A stretch of 64,000 nt of DNA from Methanobacteriota archaeon (GCA_018650285.1 JABIGF010000027.1:1-64000), one strand, 5' to 3'; positions 28,601 to 36,082 are shown, numbered from the stretch's first letter. Numbers and translations: made by a program. Notes: a model not told the origin generated them from the sequence alone.

Positions 28601-28753
28601 ATAGTATGTAGAATAGGCTGGATTATTTTTTATTTTACTATTCAATTGGTGGAGCGAATTAATGATGCCTGAAACAACTCCTTCAACCATACTGCTTTCT
28701 TGGCTGCCTTCGCGCGGATTTGCTTGCTTGTCGCCCCCCTGCTCATCCGCCAT
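25658..28753 (-). CDS. RND/MMPL superfamily transporter
   Basis: A 1031-residue polytopic protein with the two-fold RND layout: one helix (about 88-105), a large ectodomain of about 280 residues, a five-helix bundle, a second ectodomain, then another five helices. The helix GPILIGLGVDYALHLINRI and its partner FGIGVDDSIHVMDRI carry the GxxxDY/DD signature of proton-coupling helix 4 in MMPL/Patched-type proteins. Substrates of archaeal members are unknown; lipids or isoprenoids are plausible. It lies between a glycosyltransferase gene and the lipase gene on the same strand, and a second MMPL protein is encoded at 38445. Confidence 0.88.
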   Translation of the reverse strand: MADEQGGDKQANPREGSQESSMVEGVVSGIINSLHQLNSKIKNNPAYSTYYDISEKARGKVAEISGWTHSFMEGQARRFYRTIFRSPVPIVLVMVLLTLLVGKDAMKFGQQINGDVEIYLPDGADSTELLLDVREQWSTDIVLLYVHTNNAIEDPTLRGNENITDVAILQQISYLEGDDDNKAEGRYARGIDWNKDDRGSEDGVVWILSAPQLIKEANSAPSRFACSVEKYGLPIQTSNDCQITNQDPRDTYVIPTNQDQINNTVENLGGALENLVVDTNGDGVWDTAVVVMGIRFDMAGTDVDSRTDPDGNEILDHKAFIQHVKSVIAECARSYDAFDDPLCGRDYEEIKLSSMDDERWNEIPTRQAVTVTGLTPVLHDVSDAIYLVLEDMLPISLAFVCLIMIALHRNPKVIIICGTPIILSLAVTFGTTVILDIMLTPMIIASGPILIGLGVDYALHLINRIEETRNKMLEDNAQSAWAARRDGEPVEELDPWDKKLYLDATVHTIMTTGHAVLLSAITTIIGFSVLAWEWLVPIQPMRTVGITLVLGITCTFFFSIILVPALGWIVRYKKTGGKKAEKVWEKIGEVPVRGWWAVLIVALLISGAGAWILGAELGKDITGSSDEVPPGLESYEALAEYSRVFQGGQTNMFIIDAEERGVQDDIAPIRHLEVLDSIEYMQEEKIDHVANTTSVSLVTILKAVHINVNLSGQQMYDRSLWEILHSPCWDDPAQLECILTGDIVITTATSREVMINIAFDTLSYEIRSMLMNEPMANLGETKTLVYVNQPYIALSVASELRDQLDTYLSDGGCEDALSCNAMGVDGVKNSLLTGGLPVSLDINKGVHDAQSDATIATMLVLLIAMTILFRSPRLAFFTMTAVGVVVLWQPLLMRGGDVNVNVFTAMISTIVFGIGVDDSIHVMDRIREEGETPSGIVKAVARTGQTIFETTVTTSAGLAAGLTLAIPGLRNFFTLMMLLIFLALLTSAILLPAMLVGYRTIGSAIKGEGAWQDYDDTAHLTSDTMDAELTG

Positions 28754-28797
28754 ATTGGTTGCCTGATGGCTTGACTATGATGAACAGTTCGCCTGAG

Positions 28798-28817
28798 AGT
28801 TGCCCTTAGGGGCAACT
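28798..28817. terminator. Intergenic hairpin
   Basis: AGTTGCCC-TTAG-GGGCAACT, perfect 8-bp arms, in the gap between the glycosyltransferase stop (28829) and the RND start (28753). Flanking CGCC and GGCG could extend it with internal mismatches. No T-run follows, so termination is only one option. Confidence 0.4.
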
Positions 28818-28828
28818 TGCCTATGGCG

Positions 28829-29776
28829 TTATTCAATGCCAAAGTTGCGAATCATCAATCTCTTCATGATGGCGCGAGTACCTTGTAGTACTAATCCTGT
28901 AAATATTAGACTAATGCCTAGCATTGAAATCCATGCAGCGGTGAGCCCTGGGCCTACTGTTAGATTTAGATCAATAGACTCGCCAGTGAATTCATTAAAT
29001 CGGTTGAGGGCCCTCATTCCTATTGCTGACCCAAATGTCAATAATCCTGCGCCTGGGAGTCCAAATGCTAGAATAGGTTTCTTTTGAGAGAGGGAAATCA
29101 ATGCGTATGAGAGGACCGTGAATCCATGGCTCATAGCGGTGAAACGAGAACCTTTGGGCACATCATATCGAATAATGGTTGGTACTTCTTTTACAGCGAG
29201 CCCATATTCATTGCATTGTTCTAACATTTCAAGTGTAGATTCCATGCCATCTTGGTCAAACTTTATTCGCTTAAGTGCTGAATTTGAGAATGCCCTGAAT
29301 CCACTCTGGGTATCTCTTACAGAGAGGTTGGTGGTTAGATTAGATGCAGCGGTAATTACCTTGACTCCCAACTTCCTATATGCTGGCATATCATCACCAG
29401 AACCACCTTCGATGAATCTTGAGCCGATGACGAAATCAGCTTCATTTTCAAGAATTGGTTGCAGTAATACGGGGATGTCGCTAGGGTCATGCTGCCCATC
29501 ACTATCTAGGATAATCAAGGCTCTTGCATCCTTTTCTATGGCATATTGAAATATTGATTTTAGAGCAGCGCCATATCCACGGTTTGCTCTGTGTGAAATT
29601 ACTGTGGCTCCCACTTTTCTTGCAATGCGCGCGGAGGAATCTGACGAGCCATCATCTACGCATACTACTTCATCAGCATGAGCAAGAGATTGTATTACGA
29701 CACTACCCACAGTTTCCTCTTCATTATAGAGAGGCATCGCGACGATGAGTGGGCCGTCGTGAGAATATTCTTCCAT
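28829..29776 (-). CDS. Dolichol-phosphate sugar synthase-like glycosyltransferase
   Basis: A 315-residue GT2 enzyme of the DPM1-like type, expected to transfer a sugar from a nucleotide donor to a polyprenyl phosphate on the cytosolic face. Seen: MPLYNEEETVG near 14-24, VCVDDGSSDSS, the metal-site LDSDGQHDPSDI, the SGFRAFS loop and a C-terminal pair of membrane helices (KKPILAFGLPGAGLLTFG and a second one). This tail is shared with the protein at 10452. It is probably involved in surface glycan assembly. It lies upstream of the RND gene on the same strand, with a hairpin between. Confidence 0.88.
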   Translation of the reverse strand: MEEYSHDGPLIVAMPLYNEEETVGSVVIQSLAHADEVVCVDDGSSDSSARIARKVGATVISHRANRGYGAALKSIFQYAIEKDARALIILDSDGQHDPSDIPVLLQPILENEADFVIGSRFIEGGSGDDMPAYRKLGVKVITAASNLTTNLSVRDTQSGFRAFSNSALKRIKFDQDGMESTLEMLEQCNEYGLAVKEVPTIIRYDVPKGSRFTAMSHGFTVLSYALISLSQKKPILAFGLPGAGLLTFGSAIGMRALNRFNEFTGESIDLNLTVGPGLTAAWISMLGISLIFTGLVLQGTRAIMKRLMIRNFGIE

Positions 29777-29848
29777 CTTATTATATCCGCTTGCCGCGCC
29801 CTATTTAGCCGTTTAGCCGTGATTAATCAATAATTATCATTATTATTA

Positions 29849-29880
29849 GTATCAGGGCGACCTTTCAGCCACCCTGATAC
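29849..29880. terminator. Hairpin downstream of the small gene at 29945
   Basis: GTATCAGGG (29849-29857) and CCCTGATAC (29872-29880) are perfect 9-bp arms around a 14-nt loop. The element lies between the end of one minus-strand gene and the start of the next, so a terminator or leader structure fits. Confidence 0.45.
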
Positions 29881-29944
29881 GAGGGCATTTTCATGAATTA
29901 GGCATATTTTGAATACGCCTGGGATTGTATCCTTAGTAAGGATT

Positions 29945-30208
29945 TCACTCATCAATGAATTGGCTGACAGTAGTCACAGCTCTTTCACCTTCTAATACGC
30001 GTCGAAGTGCGTTTAGATTGATGATCAATGGGACATATTGTTGTCCGTCACTAGTGCTGTATGTCGAGCAATCAGCAAAAGCACTACTGTTGATTGACAC
30101 TTTTAGGGCGCCACCAGCATTACTCTTCCTGACATAACCGACCAACAAGGTGGTTTGTTCTTCAGCTTCATTATTTTCAATTTCTTCTTTCTTGGTATTT
30201 TTATTCAT
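29945..30208 (-). CDS. Small hypothetical protein
   Basis: An 87-residue acidic protein from the ATG at 30208; a frame starting at 30250 is also open. The first 25 residues are Lys/Glu-rich and probably disordered. The rest forms a compact pattern of strands and one helix (TTLLVGYVRKS, ALKVSINSSAF, QQYVPLIINLNALRRVLEGE). I do not recognise a family. It is isolated, with a hairpin downstream and a 303-nt gap upstream. Confidence 0.5.
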   Translation of the reverse strand: MNKNTKKEEIENNEAEEQTTLLVGYVRKSNAGGALKVSINSSAFADCSTYSTSDGQQYVPLIINLNALRRVLEGERAVTTVSQFIDE

Positions 30209-30511
30209 TTTTCCAACTCCCCAGCAATTCTTATTCATGTAATAATACAATATTTTCCGTCGCCGAGAACTAGCCCTGAGAAGCGAAGGTCCACCATCAT
30301 TTCTCTAGGGGGTAGGTGAAAGTGAATGCTGATTTTTATTATCCCTTTGGGATGGATTATGAAAGTGAACAAAATTGAAACAAGTATAGATTCTGAGAAT
30401 TAAGTTGTTTTGTATTGATATTTCAAGAGTGATATATTGTACAATGACTGTGAAATATCAATGACCTGTACGCGCAAGCGTCAAAGAGGGCAGCACGGTC
30501 GGTGTGAATCA
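30209..30511. other. Intergenic region, 303 nt
   Basis: AT-rich spacer between the divergent genes at 30208 and 30512. I see no convincing gene or RNA fold. An upstream extension of the epimerase frame to 30437 is open but precedes the natural Rossmann start. Promoters for both genes should lie here. Confidence 0.5.
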
Positions 30512-31456
30512 ATGCACTGTTTAGTGACTGGTGGAGCGGGCTTCATCGGCTCTCATTTAGTTGATTTACTTCTTGAGTCTGGCCATAGAGTAAGTGTGTT
30601 TGACAACTTCTCATCAGGGAGAAGAGATTTCCTCTCCCATCATGGAGATAATATCAAAATTATTGAAGGCGATTTGTTAGATTTGGATGCTGTTAAAGCT
30701 GCGATGGACGGCATTGATATTGTATACCACCTTGCAGCAAATCCAGATATTCGCCTTGGTACAACAGTTACTGATACCGATTTAAATCAAGGTACGGTTG
30801 CCACATACAACGTGCTTGAATCAATGCGTATTGGAGGCGTAAAGAAAATTGCTTTTGCTTCTTCGTCTGTCGTTTATGGTGAAGCAGAAGTGATGCCAAC
30901 ACCTGAAGATTATGGGCCATTATTCCCAATTTCACTATATGGTGCTAGCAAACTTGGTTGTGAAGCACTCATCACTTCTTGGGTTGGTACTTTTGGTTTG
31001 CAAGCATGGCTTTTCCGCTTTGCTAACATTGTAGGCGCACGTGGTACGCATGGAGTGATTTTTGACTTCATTCACAAATTACGCGCTGACCCAAATCGTT
31101 TGGAAGTTCTTGGAAATGGTAGACAGGAGAAATCATACATGGAAGTTATGGATTGTGCGTCAGCGATGATTCATCTTACAACGAATACTGATGATGCAAT
31201 TAACTATTTCAATCTTGGAAGTGATGACACCTGCAGTGTGAGGAGAATCGCAGAGATTGTGATTGAAGAGTCAGGGTTATCTGACGTTTCTATTGATTAT
31301 ACTGGTGGTGATCGAGGTTGGGCAGGAGATGTGCCTAAAGCAATGTTAGACCCAACTCGCATGAGAGATGCTGGTTTTTCCACAAATTACAATTCAGAAG
31401 GGGCGGTCAGATATACTGCTAAGACTCTAATGGAGGAGATTGGACTTGATGAATAA
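30512..31456 (+). CDS. NAD-dependent sugar epimerase/dehydratase (GalE-like)
   Basis: Extended short-chain dehydrogenase of 314 residues acting on nucleotide sugars, probably a UDP-glucose 4-epimerase-type enzyme. The NAD motif TGGAGFIGSH is at 6-15. FDNFSSG, the catalytic serine region FASSSVVYGE and the YGASK pair (Tyr and Lys) follow. The ATG at 30512 places the glycine loop at the usual position. It overlaps the next gene by 8 nt, so it heads a four-gene operon with the oxidative-folding genes. Exact substrate is unknown. Confidence 0.88.
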   Translation: MHCLVTGGAGFIGSHLVDLLLESGHRVSVFDNFSSGRRDFLSHHGDNIKIIEGDLLDLDAVKAAMDGIDIVYHLAANPDIRLGTTVTDTDLNQGTVATYNVLESMRIGGVKKIAFASSSVVYGEAEVMPTPEDYGPLFPISLYGASKLGCEALITSWVGTFGLQAWLFRFANIVGARGTHGVIFDFIHKLRADPNRLEVLGNGRQEKSYMEVMDCASAMIHLTTNTDDAINYFNLGSDDTCSVRRIAEIVIEESGLSDVSIDYTGGDRGWAGDVPKAMLDPTRMRDAGFSTNYNSEGAVRYTAKTLMEEIGLDE

Positions 31457-32141
31457 TGCACGAAGAAATAGAAGTTTTCTGACAGATGAAGATGGAAGCG
31501 CAGCAACTACTGCTGGCTTTGTAATAGCAGGTGGGCTTACCTTCATATTACTTGCAGTCGTTTTGTTCACTGATGTCCCTATTATCGGTCCAAATGAAGG
31601 TGAAATGGCACCAAACCTTGAGGGCCAAATACATACACTTGGTGCTGAAAGTTGGACCAATTTTGAACTATATGATGAGGTTGATGGTACTTGGGATGCC
31701 GAATCAAATCCCGAAGCAAAATGGTTCTTAATTCAATTTATGGATACCGATTGCCCACATTGTTGGAATGAAGCGGGGCCGATGAGTGATATTGAATCAA
31801 ACTTTGGAGACCGATTAACAATGATTAGTGTCGCTGTTAGCCTAAATATTCCAAGTCATGATTCTGACCGTGAAGAAGTGGTTGCTTTCCAAGAAAAAGC
31901 CTCTTTGATGGGTTGCAATAGCGGAAATTCAGATTGCTCTACACGCTCGGGTGAGCCACACGATTGGGCATACTTTGATGATTTAGACGTGACTATAATG
32001 GATACATGGGGTGTTCAAGGCACGCCATTCATTGTGATTATCAAACCGGATGGAGAAGTTGCTTGGAATCAAGGACAAAACCAAGGCCAAGAAATAATGG
32101 AGGCTCTTGTAGAGATGTTACCGGTAGTGGAGGCAGCTTGA
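31449..32141 (+). CDS. Membrane-anchored TlpA/DsbA-like thioredoxin
   Basis: A 230-residue protein with a signal-anchor helix at about 20-43 (AGFVIAGGLTFILLAVVLF) and an extracytoplasmic thioredoxin fold of the TlpA/ResA type. The redox pair is C102-PH-C105 in DTDCPHCWNEAGPM, and the cis-Pro loop is GVQGTPFIVII. A CPHC centre is the DsbA-like, oxidising kind. A second cysteine pair (GCNSGNSDC) is found in an insert. It starts inside the epimerase gene, and the VKOR-like gene begins at the next base after its stop. Together they suggest it is the thiol oxidant of secreted proteins, recharged by its neighbours (inference). Confidence 0.85.
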   Translation: MNNARRNRSFLTDEDGSAATTAGFVIAGGLTFILLAVVLFTDVPIIGPNEGEMAPNLEGQIHTLGAESWTNFELYDEVDGTWDAESNPEAKWFLIQFMDTDCPHCWNEAGPMSDIESNFGDRLTMISVAVSLNIPSHDSDREEVVAFQEKASLMGCNSGNSDCSTRSGEPHDWAYFDDLDVTIMDTWGVQGTPFIVIIKPDGEVAWNQGQNQGQEIMEALVEMLPVVEAA

Positions 32142-32747
32142 ATGATACTCTCTACTACTGTTGTATTGGTCATCTCTGGGTTAACCATTCTATTTGGGGC
32201 GCTATCACGCACAGAAGCATTACGCCCATTGTTCTCAACACTAGGTTTGGGTAGTTTGGTAGATGAGCCAATTTCACGCAGAATGATTGCAGGTGCTTTA
32301 GGTGGCATACTTGGTGGCATTCTTTCTGCAGTATGGGTATGGGTTATTCAGCGACAAGAAATTATCGGCAGCACATCTCTTTGCATACCTGGTAGTGGTT
32401 GTGTTGCCGCACTTTCTCAAGGTTCCTCAAACAACCTCCCATTTACAGGTTTAGAGTTCGGATTGTTTTTCATTCTTCTCTTCAGTATCTTGGGTTGGAT
32501 TGCTTTGACTCTTCATCTTGATCCTAAAGCAAGTAATGCCCTCCGTCTACTTTCATGGGGTAGAATTCTTTCTGGTGCAGGGACTGCAGTTGCAGTTTGG
32601 ATGACTATCATCCACTTGGCTTTCGTAGATGACTCGCCAGCAATATGCCCAGTATGTCTAGTATTGTTAGTTGCTAACATCGTTACATTCGCTCAATTTC
32701 ATTTGTTGTATACTTCACATTCAAATGGTTCTTGGAATGACAAGTGA
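32142..32747 (+). CDS. VKOR-like membrane thiol oxidase
   Basis: A 201-residue protein with about five hydrophobic helices. The cysteine pattern matches vitamin K epoxide reductase homologues: a loop pair C81 and C87 (LCIPGSGCVAALS) after the first helices, and the redox-active C169-PV-C172 in a later helix (AICPVCLVLL). VKOR homologues pass electrons from DsbA-like proteins to quinone. It abuts the TlpA-like gene and overlaps the DsbB-like gene by 4 nt. The assignment rests on the four-cysteine layout and topology; no quinone-site residues could be verified. Confidence 0.72.
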   Translation: MILSTTVVLVISGLTILFGALSRTEALRPLFSTLGLGSLVDEPISRRMIAGALGGILGGILSAVWVWVIQRQEIIGSTSLCIPGSGCVAALSQGSSNNLPFTGLEFGLFFILLFSILGWIALTLHLDPKASNALRLLSWGRILSGAGTAVAVWMTIIHLAFVDDSPAICPVCLVLLVANIVTFAQFHLLYTSHSNGSWNDK

Positions 32748-33337
32748 TTGTCTGCGATGGTGATACTTTGACTCCGGAGGAAGCAGGGACATTATTCGCC
32801 TATCTTTCCATTATTGCAGGCGTAGGCGGAGTAGGTTTGATTGCATTTATTATTGCAAGTAAAAAATCAGAACCGATTGCAGATAAATTATCTCAATTAC
32901 GCTCTGAGCATAATCGTGAAGCACTTTTCTTGGCCGGTTTTATCGCATTATTCTGCATGATGGCTAGCCTCTATCTTTCTGATATTGCACTTTTTTTTCC
33001 TTGCAAGTTATGTTGGTATCAAAGAATAGTCATGTATCCCTTGGCTTTCTTATTGATTTTTGCTGGGTTAAGGAATGATTTTGGAATACGGCCATACGGT
33101 CTTGCACTTTCTGGATTTGGCGCATTTATCTCGATTTACCACTATCAATTACAATTGAATCCTGAACAGCATTCACCATTCTGTGCAGAAGGTCAATCAT
33201 GTACAATGCAATATCTCAATGTGTTTGATTTCATGAGCATTCCCTTCATGGCATTAATGGGATTCCTCTTTATCTTCGGCCTCCTTCTTTTCGCCAAGCC
33301 AATCTCCGAATCACTTGATTCAGATTCAGAAGAGTGA
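32744..33337 (+). CDS. DsbB-like disulfide oxidoreductase
   Basis: A 197-residue membrane protein of the DsbB/BdbC family that reoxidises DsbA-type proteins with quinone. The first redox pair is C87-KL-C90 in FPCKLCWYQR, a near-diagnostic motif. The second pair is C147 and C153 (SPFCAEGQSC) in the following extracytoplasmic loop. There is an extra N-terminal helix (about 18-38). It begins at GTG, overlapping the VKOR-like stop by 4 nt, and is the last gene of the operon. Having it beside a VKOR-like gene is unusual, since the two usually replace each other. Confidence 0.88.
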   Translation: MIVCDGDTLTPEEAGTLFAYLSIIAGVGGVGLIAFIIASKKSEPIADKLSQLRSEHNREALFLAGFIALFCMMASLYLSDIALFFPCKLCWYQRIVMYPLAFLLIFAGLRNDFGIRPYGLALSGFGAFISIYHYQLQLNPEQHSPFCAEGQSCTMQYLNVFDFMSIPFMALMGFLFIFGLLLFAKPISESLDSDSEE

Positions 33338-33351
33338 GTTATTCATTCTCT

Positions 33352-33636
33352 TCATGGTTGGAAAGTTCCTTCCATCTCGAATAGAGCTTCATTTGTGTCA
33401 ATATCAATCGGGATCATTCGAGTAACTGTGACTTCAAGTTTGAATTCTAGAGGGAAATTCTCGCGCAATTCAGAGTACAGTCTTGTCTGTACTTCTTCCG
33501 CACTCCTACCGCGTAATACGGTTAGGCAATGCAGGGTATCTTTCTGTGCGCGCTCCACATAGTACTCAACGAGCCATTCTTTCATGCGTAGCGGTGCACT
33601 GTCGTGCTCCTCTGGTGTTCCGGCTTTCCCTTCCAT
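33352..33636 (-). CDS. Small conserved-looking protein, unknown function
   Basis: A 94-residue protein from the ATG at 33636. It begins MEGKAGTPEE, then a helical stretch (MKEWLVEYYVERAQKD), a strand with a cysteine (TLHCLTVL), another helix and two strands near the C-terminus. The frame is open to 33756, but a TATA-like ATTTATA lies about 29 nt before this ATG and a perfect inverted repeat lies within the would-be extension. The shorter leaderless form is therefore preferred. I do not recognise a family. Confidence 0.6.
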   Translation of the reverse strand: MEGKAGTPEEHDSAPLRMKEWLVEYYVERAQKDTLHCLTVLRGRSAEEVQTRLYSELRENFPLEFKLEVTVTRMIPIDIDTNEALFEMEGTFQP

Positions 33637-33661
33637 TAGTAGTAATATTGTACTGCACGTG

Positions 33662-33668
33662 TATAAAT
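33662..33668 (-). promoter_or_regulatory. TATA-like box for the gene at 33352
   Basis: ATTTATA on the minus strand, centred 29 nt upstream of the ATG at 33636. This spacing suits a leaderless archaeal transcript. Confidence 0.45.
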
Positions 33669-33716
33669 CCCCCGATAAATACACTTGATGCAGGTAGGGG
33701 GATAGTTTATCGGGGG
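33669..33716. promoter_or_regulatory. 11-bp perfect inverted repeat beside the TATA box
   Basis: CCCCCGATAAA (33669-33679) and TTTATCGGGGG (33706-33716) are exact complements with 26 nt between. The repeat touches the TATA-like element. It may be an operator or the terminator of the upstream thioredoxin-like gene. Confidence 0.5.
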
Positions 33717-33752
33717 TAATTGACAAATATTCTATTTTTCCGGAAATGGGGT

Positions 33753-34775
33753 TCATTCTTCTTCATTTCCGCCGCTGTCAGAGCCATCCCTCATTTTTTC
33801 TCTCTTTTCACCTTTCAAAAGCGGAGTGGCAAGTATGAGGCCCACCAAAGCGACGCCGCCAAGGACAAGAGTAGTCACTTCTAGGCCCCTTGCATCATTG
33901 TCAACAGAATGAATTTGCTGTGCGGCGATGATATTTCCATCGCTGTCTTCAGAAAAAATGACGGCCCCTAAATCATTGAGGCTGTGTTCGAGTTCTCCAT
34001 TTTCATCAATTTGTGGAGTGTATTTCAATACGATAACTTTCTTTTCATCTGAGATATTTTGCCAAGAGCCAAATTCTAGGCCATTTTGGCTGCCATTGAT
34101 TTCAACAGAACCATTTTCAGTATTTACAGTAATTCCTGCAATAGCTACATCATTATGTTGTTTGATGCCATTGAAAGCCCCAGGGTTGCTAATCTGTACA
34201 TTATCTGCAGTCACAACCAATGTCATGTTTACCGCTGTCAAACCTACAACTTCAATAGAGATTTGAATTTCATTATCCTCACTCATGGTTGGCTTGGAAT
34301 ATTCAATGCTGAGTGAGTTTTCAGAATCTCTCTTGCCTGAGGATTTAAGATAAGCTTGATGTAATTGACTTTCAGTAAATATTCCTGACATTCTATCATT
34401 TCCATCCATCCAAATAGTGGGGTATTCTGCTTCAGTGGGGTTTTGTCCTAGATGCCAAGTTTGTAGGGTTGAGAAACGATTTCCTAGGTGGTCAATTCCA
34501 TCATTTGGGTGATAGGCGATTCTAGCGACTTCTGCACTTCTTTCCGAAGTGAAATCATTTATTGATGGGTTACTAATTGCACAGATATCGCACCAAATGG
34601 CGGTCAACTCTTGCATTACTATGACATTAGAACCAGTTGTGACTTCAAACGAATCGCAACCTAAACCTCCAGTGCAATCACTAGATTCTGCGGAAACTGG
34701 ATTCATTATGGAGATAGATGTCAACATTATTGCTGTTGATATCAACAGGGCAACCGCTTGTTGTGGTCGCAGCAT
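33753..34775 (-). CDS. Secreted membrane-anchored thioredoxin-like protein
   Basis: A 340-residue surface protein from the ATG at 34775. A signal sequence (AVALLISTAIMLTSISIM) is followed by a thioredoxin-like domain with C62-DI-C65 in AIWCDICAIS and a YPTIWMDG loop that resembles the cis-Pro region of Omp28-like thioredoxins. A beta-sandwich and a C-terminal transmembrane helix (about 300-320) with a charged tail complete it. It converges on the oxidative-folding operon across the small gene, which fits a thiol-redox role outside the cell. Longer starts up to 34886 would overlap the divergent rlmE gene. Confidence 0.75.
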   Translation of the reverse strand: MLRPQQAVALLISTAIMLTSISIMNPVSAESSDCTGGLGCDSFEVTTGSNVIVMQELTAIWCDICAISNPSINDFTSERSAEVARIAYHPNDGIDHLGNRFSTLQTWHLGQNPTEAEYPTIWMDGNDRMSGIFTESQLHQAYLKSSGKRDSENSLSIEYSKPTMSEDNEIQISIEVVGLTAVNMTLVVTADNVQISNPGAFNGIKQHNDVAIAGITVNTENGSVEINGSQNGLEFGSWQNISDEKKVIVLKYTPQIDENGELEHSLNDLGAVIFSEDSDGNIIAAQQIHSVDNDARGLEVTTLVLGGVALVGLILATPLLKGEKREKMRDGSDSGGNEEE

Positions 34776-34825
34776 GGTTCTGCGATAGGTCTCCTTTACA
34801 TAGGCGCGCCGGCGGGGGCGCATCA

Positions 34826-35578
34826 ATGAGTAAGAGGTGGTATAGTGAGCACCGCCGCGACCCATGGCGTCGAAAGGCAAAGTCATCGGGTTATCGTGCG
34901 CGTTCTGCCTACAAACTTCTACAATGCCAAGAAAAGTTCAATTTGATACGAGAAGGCGACACAATTCTTGATATCGGCTCACACCCTGGGGGTTGGTCAC
35001 AAGTGGCAGTAGAACTTGGGGGCGAAGAAGGTCGAGTCATCGGAATTGATCTAAAACCGTGTGAACCAATACCTGGTGCCGAGTTAATTGTTGGAGATAT
35101 TACCGAAGAAGGTACTCAAAATATCCTACTTGATATGCTTGACGGGGAGCCAATACATGCTATCGTGTCAGATATTTCCCCTGGCTTGACAGGGCAATAT
35201 GAGATGGACCAAGCAATTTCTCTTGATTTAGTTTGTATGGTGATGGATTTTTCACTTCCTTTGTTGAATCCTGGTGGTTCATTTGTGACTAAAGTATTCC
35301 AAGGTCGTGGGATTGAAGCGGTAGTCAAAGCGGCGAAAAATCGTTTCTCAAAGGTTCAAAGATTCTCTCCAGTTGCAAGCAGAAATTCATCTTCTGAAGT
35401 GTATCTTGTTTGCCGAAATAAATTGCCTAAGGTTCGCGGCGGTGGGAAGCAAACAATCCGCGAGTCAGTTGAGGCGGAATTAGCCGAACAAGGTTACATT
35501 ACTGATGGTGTTGAGGAAAAAGATTCAACCGCGCATGGGCGTACCGGGTTCACTGTGCACAAATCTCGAAAAGAATAG
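34826..35578 (+). CDS. rlmE: RlmE/FtsJ-family rRNA 2'-O-methyltransferase
   Basis: A 250-residue SAM-dependent enzyme that methylates a 2'-OH in 23S rRNA. Seen: basic N-terminus with YRARSAYKLLQ, the SAM-binding DIGSHPGGWSQV, the VSDISP motif and FVTKVFQG, supplying the K-D-K-E catalytic set together with a later glutamate (SSEVYLV). The ATG at 34826 gives the standard start MSKRWYSEHRRDPW. A C-terminal extension of about 50 residues is present. A GC hairpin follows the stop. Confidence 0.9.
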   Translation: MSKRWYSEHRRDPWRRKAKSSGYRARSAYKLLQCQEKFNLIREGDTILDIGSHPGGWSQVAVELGGEEGRVIGIDLKPCEPIPGAELIVGDITEEGTQNILLDMLDGEPIHAIVSDISPGLTGQYEMDQAISLDLVCMVMDFSLPLLNPGGSFVTKVFQGRGIEAVVKAAKNRFSKVQRFSPVASRNSSSEVYLVCRNKLPKVRGGGKQTIRESVEAELAEQGYITDGVEEKDSTAHGRTGFTVHKSRKE

Positions 35579-35594
35579 TTCACTTTCAGGTGAA

Positions 35595-35607
35595 GGGGCG
35601 TAGCCCC
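35595..35607 (+). terminator. Hairpin after rlmE
   Basis: GGGGC-GTA-GCCCC, 17 nt after the rlmE stop, followed by a pyrimidine-rich stretch (acactttcactttt). It is consistent with a transcription terminator. Confidence 0.5.
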
Positions 35608-35671
35608 ACACTTTCACTTTTCGTTGACCCCCTGCGAAATCCTATACTATCGGATAGCGTTCTCCAACACT

Positions 35672-36082
35672 ATGACTCAAGCAGTTAAACCAAATAGAAT
35701 TGAAAATGATAAACAGATAGCAAGAAGAGCCGCAATTTTGCGGCACATCTATTCAGCGGAGAAGGCTGAAAGTAAATCGGAACCTAAATTGATTAAGGTA
35801 AATCAACTGGTTGCTAGCACACCGGTGGCGAAATTGGAAGTGTTGGTACTTCGTAGATATCCACGCCGCCAAATCAATTCAATGAATTACCGTGGCCCAG
35901 TTGCTGCAGCTTGCGGTAGAGATGAAACGGGTGTTGTTGGACTTGTACTATGGGGTGAACAAGTTGACCAAGTTCGTACAGGGGATGTAGTCAGAATTAC
36001 CAATGGTTGGTGTCGCCGTTCCCACGGCGAAATAGTTGTCAGTTCAGGAAGAACTGGTCAGTTGTCAGTTATTCAGAGTTAA
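35672..36082 (+). CDS. OB-fold protein (RPA-like)
   Basis: A 136-residue basic protein. The C-terminal 90 residues form an OB-fold-type pattern: VNQLVASTPVAKLEVLVLRRYPRRQ, AAACGRDETGVVGLVLWGEQVDQVRTGDVVRITNGWCR. The VxLVLWGxQ ... VRxGDVVRI signature is typical of RPA/Ssb-like and nucleic-acid-binding OB domains. The N-terminal 35 residues look like a charged helix. A single-stranded DNA or RNA binding role is inferred. The TTG-started extension to 35624 is not needed. Confidence 0.7.
   Translation: MTQAVKPNRIENDKQIARRAAILRHIYSAEKAESKSEPKLIKVNQLVASTPVAKLEVLVLRRYPRRQINSMNYRGPVAAACGRDETGVVGLVLWGEQVDQVRTGDVVRITNGWCRRSHGEIVVSSGRTGQLSVIQS

Noticed and set aside
28749-28770. GCCAT/ATGGC pair around the RND start at 28753
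   Set aside because: Five-bp arms with a 12-nt loop are not significant.
30316-30330. Sequence aaagtgaatgct shared with the region near 61013
   Set aside because: A single 12-nt match between two AT-rich gaps without further similarity is expected by chance.
30437-30511. Upstream extension of the sugar epimerase
   Set aside because: Adds 25 basic residues before the natural Rossmann start; no family member needs them.
34768-34784. CGCAG/CTGCG pair around the start at 34775
   Set aside because: Five-bp arms only; may be chance.
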